From the NCBI GenBank assembly GCA_963783195.1, contig CAWAMV010000004.1:372001-436000 (forward strand): a stretch of 64,000 nucleotides of DNA. The letters run 5' to 3'. The notes below the pieces were generated by a model. It was given only the letters and a program-made list of their open reading frames with translations, ran no database searches and was not told where the DNA came from. The position numbers were made by a program, and so were the translations under genes. This document shows, in pieces, positions 62,093 through 64,000 of the stretch (position 1 is its first letter; each line of letters begins with the position of its first letter). The stretch comes from Croceibacterium_B sp963783195 (GTDB taxonomy: Bacteria; Pseudomonadota; Alphaproteobacteria; Sphingomonadales; Sphingomonadaceae).

Positions 62093-63451
62093 TTACTTGC
62101 GGTCCCTCTCGCGTTCAAGCTGCGCGCGGGCCTGCATGTTGACGTCCTGGGCGCGGAGCCAGTCGGGCGAGTACTCCGGCAGGGACTTGAGCGCCGCGTC
62201 GGAATTGCGCAGTGCCTCCGCTGTCGCGCCGATCATGATTTGCTGTTCCGAACTGGCGAGTTGCGCGCGCGGGATGTCGCCCTTTGCGCCGTAGACCATG
62301 CCAAGCTGGTACCAGGCGAAGGGGTTTTCCCGGTCTACAGCCACCGCGGCGCGTAGCACCGTCTCGGCCTCGTCGAGGTGCGAATTGTCCTCTGTCGCCA
62401 CGAGCGCGTGGCCGAAAGTCCCGGCTATCAACGGATTGTTGTTGGTCAGCTGGGTCGCTTCGCGCAGCGGCGCCAACGCGAGGTCGGGCTTGCCCGATTC
62501 GAGCAGGACCTGCCCTTTCAATTCGAGGAAATAGGGATCGTCCGGATCGTCCGCGAGCAGCGCGTCGGTTTCCTTGATCGCCTCCGCCATGCGCGCATCC
62601 TTGTGATAGGCATAGGCGCGGGCATAGTGCGCCGGGATGGTGTTCATGTAGGGCGGATAACTGCGCAGCGTGTCGGCCGGCTTGGCAAGATAACCGTAGA
62701 GCTTGGCCTTCACCCGCTGGAATCGTTCCTCGATCTTGGGATCGGTCGGAGTGTCCCACGCCGGATCCTTCTCGTAGCGATCGCGCAGGTACGAGATGCG
62801 ATCGCCCGAAAGGGGGTGGGTGCGCGAATAGGTCTGTTCCTCGTCCTGGCTGTAGCCGTAGCGAAATTCCTGGTTCTGAAGTTTTTCGAAGAACTGGAGG
62901 CTTCCCTTGCCCGAGAGATGCGCGTCGGAAAGATAGGTCGCGCCGGCGGCATCGGCCGAAGACTCCTGCGCCCGGGTGAACGTCAGCAGCGAGCCGAGCG
63001 CGGCCTGGTTTCCGAGCGCCATGATCCCCGCCGAGGCCTCTCCCGCCCCGGCCACCATCGCCGCGAGCCCGGCGAGCAGCGAGAGCATCGAAATCTTCAC
63101 CGCCTTGCCATAGCCTTCGTAGAACCGGATGGCATGGCCGCCCGTGATGTGGCCGAGTTCGTGGGCCAGGACGCCCTGGACCTGGTTGGCGTTGTCGGCC
63201 GCGTTGATCAGGCCCGAATGGACATAGATGCGCTGGCCTTGCTGGACGAAGGCATTCATCGACGGATCGCCGATCAGCACGACTTCGACCGAGCCCTTGG
63301 GAAGTCCCGCGGCGACGGCCAGCGGGTCGACCATGTCCTGCAACAGCTCCTCGGTCTCGGCATCGCGCAGAATCGACTGGGCGGCTGCCGGCTGGGCGAC
63401 GAGCAGGGTAGCTGCGGCCAGACAGGCGAGGAGGCGCGAGAGGAACCGCAT
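62093..63451 (-). CDS. M48 metalloprotease with TPR repeats (BepA-like)
   Basis: 452 aa with a signal peptide ending AAAQ. Zinc motif HELGH at about residue 100 and third ligand in AQESSADAAG. The C-terminal half has TPR-like repeats. BepA assists outer-membrane protein assembly; same role is inferred. Confidence 0.9.
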   Translation of the reverse strand: MRFLSRLLACLAAATLLVAQPAAAQSILRDAETEELLQDMVDPLAVAAGLPKGSVEVVLIGDPSMNAFVQQGQRIYVHSGLINAADNANQVQGVLAHELGHITGGHAIRFYEGYGKAVKISMLSLLAGLAAMVAGAGEASAGIMALGNQAALGSLLTFTRAQESSADAAGATYLSDAHLSGKGSLQFFEKLQNQEFRYGYSQDEEQTYSRTHPLSGDRISYLRDRYEKDPAWDTPTDPKIEERFQRVKAKLYGYLAKPADTLRSYPPYMNTIPAHYARAYAYHKDARMAEAIKETDALLADDPDDPYFLELKGQVLLESGKPDLALAPLREATQLTNNNPLIAGTFGHALVATEDNSHLDEAETVLRAAVAVDRENPFAWYQLGMVYGAKGDIPRAQLASSEQQIMIGATAEALRNSDAALKSLPEYSPDWLRAQDVNMQARAQLERERDRK

Positions 63452-63463
63452 CTAAGCGCTTCG

Positions 63464-64000
63464 CTAGCGCCCTGCGGGCTTAATGTCGCCTGAAGAAGTG
63501 CTGCCGCCGGCACTCTCGTCCGCGACGACTGCGGCAAGAAAGCTCATCAGTGCGTCGGACGTACGCGAGTCCCGGTCGAACGGGCGGGCAAGCCGCAAGA
63601 CCAGGTCGCTGTGATCGAGGCCCGGCAGGATCGCCAGCCGCACTTTGGCACCGAGCGCGGCGAGTTTCTGGGCGAGGACCCGCGAATTGCGCGGCCGGAC
63701 GGTCGTGTCCTCGCTCCCGTGGACCAGCAGGACCGGCGGCGCGTCGGCACGGACGAAATTGACCGGCTGGGTTCGCTGCGGATCGGAGGCGTCGCCGAAG
63801 GCCAGGCGCGAGGACTCGGTGTCAAAGGGATAGAAGTCTGCCGGTCCGGCCAGCGATGCGACGCCCTTGACGGTTCGTGCGGGCAGGCCCTCGCGCCCGA
63901 GCCACTCGCGGTCCAGCCCGAGCATCAGCGCGTTGTAGGCGCCGGCGGAGTGGCCGATCAGGACCAGCCGGTCGGCCCTCACGCCGAGCTCGTCGGCATG
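63464..64000 (-). CDS. Alpha/beta hydrolase, N-terminus cut by window edge
   Basis: C-terminal part of a hydrolase: nucleophile elbow GHSAGAYNAL, Asp in HGSEDTTVRPRN, and His in GLDHSDL. About 179 residues visible. Related to esterases or lipases of the BD-FAE type; substrate unknown. Confidence 0.82.
   Translation of the reverse strand, partial: HADELGVRADRLVLIGHSAGAYNALMLGLDREWLGREGLPARTVKGVASLAGPADFYPFDTESSRLAFGDASDPQRTQPVNFVRADAPPVLLVHGSEDTTVRPRNSRVLAQKLAALGAKVRLAILPGLDHSDLVLRLARPFDRDSRTSDALMSFLAAVVADESAGGSTSSGDIKPAGR

Noticed and set aside
1..64000. IS elements, prophage, CRISPR arrays, tRNA or rRNA genes
   Set aside because: No transposase, integrase, phage structural gene, regular spaced repeats or cloverleaf-forming sequence was recognised on either strand by reading.

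Overview
This 64 kb window is high-GC bacterial chromosome. It most likely comes from an alphaproteobacterium of the order Sphingomonadales; the family Erythrobacteraceae is a reasonable guess, but sequence reading alone cannot prove it. The signs are the block hemE / ppsR-maf-aroE-coaE-dnaQ, a PopZ (DUF2497) protein, DUF1491 and DUF2093 proteins, a UrcA protein, a type 2 CtaA, a suf operon led by an Rrf2 regulator, and a cysteine-rich TonB receptor.

Layout. 1-6.9 kb: hemE (minus strand, cut by the window edge), then a candidate replication origin at 998-1319, then ppsR-maf-aroE-coaE-dnaQ-hpf-ptsN-thioesterase-DUF1491 on the plus strand. 7-12.7 kb: a SleB-type hydrolase, erpA-xthA, a CBS protein, and a minus-strand run of a PCMT-like protein, tolC, popZ and a 2Fe-2S ferredoxin. 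12.8-24.7 kb: class I fumarase, a LytS/LytTR two-component pair, a lipid kinase, a metallophosphoesterase, rplM-rpsI, ctaA, a MerC protein, a lone RTX protein and thiS-thiG. 24.7-32 kb: PAP2 protein, lipoprotein, acyl-CoA synthetase, gamma-glutamyltransferase and pyrD. 32.3-39.5 kb: a suf operon (sufR-B-x-y-C-D-S-T-GNAT-A plus a small ORF) carrying two extra genes. 39.5-51.8 kb: envelope and metabolic genes, including a BioF2-type acyltransferase paired with a proline-dehydrogenase-like gene, purD, xseA and an M23 peptidase. 52-64 kb: a large TonB-dependent receptor, rpmB, tadA, RNase T2, nadC, a second LytS/LytTR pair, a DsbA-like protein, an M48 protease and the end of an alpha/beta hydrolase.

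Most genes sit in tight operons with 4-base ATGA/GTGA overlaps. No tRNA or rRNA gene, IS element, prophage or CRISPR array was recognised. Two features stand out. First, the hemE-ppsR gap has the composition of an alphaproteobacterial origin: two 8/9 DnaA boxes, an AT-rich patch and seven GANTC methylation sites in about 200 bp. Second, short palindromic repeats of REP type occur inside the N-terminal coding regions of sufS and of genes of both two-component systems.

Caution. Six single-base frameshifts interrupt five conserved genes (LytS kinase, acyl-CoA synthetase, sufB, sufC twice, TonB receptor). Because sufB and sufC are expected to be essential and the codons stay intact on both sides, sequencing or assembly indels are the likeliest cause. 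These genes are given as full-length spans.
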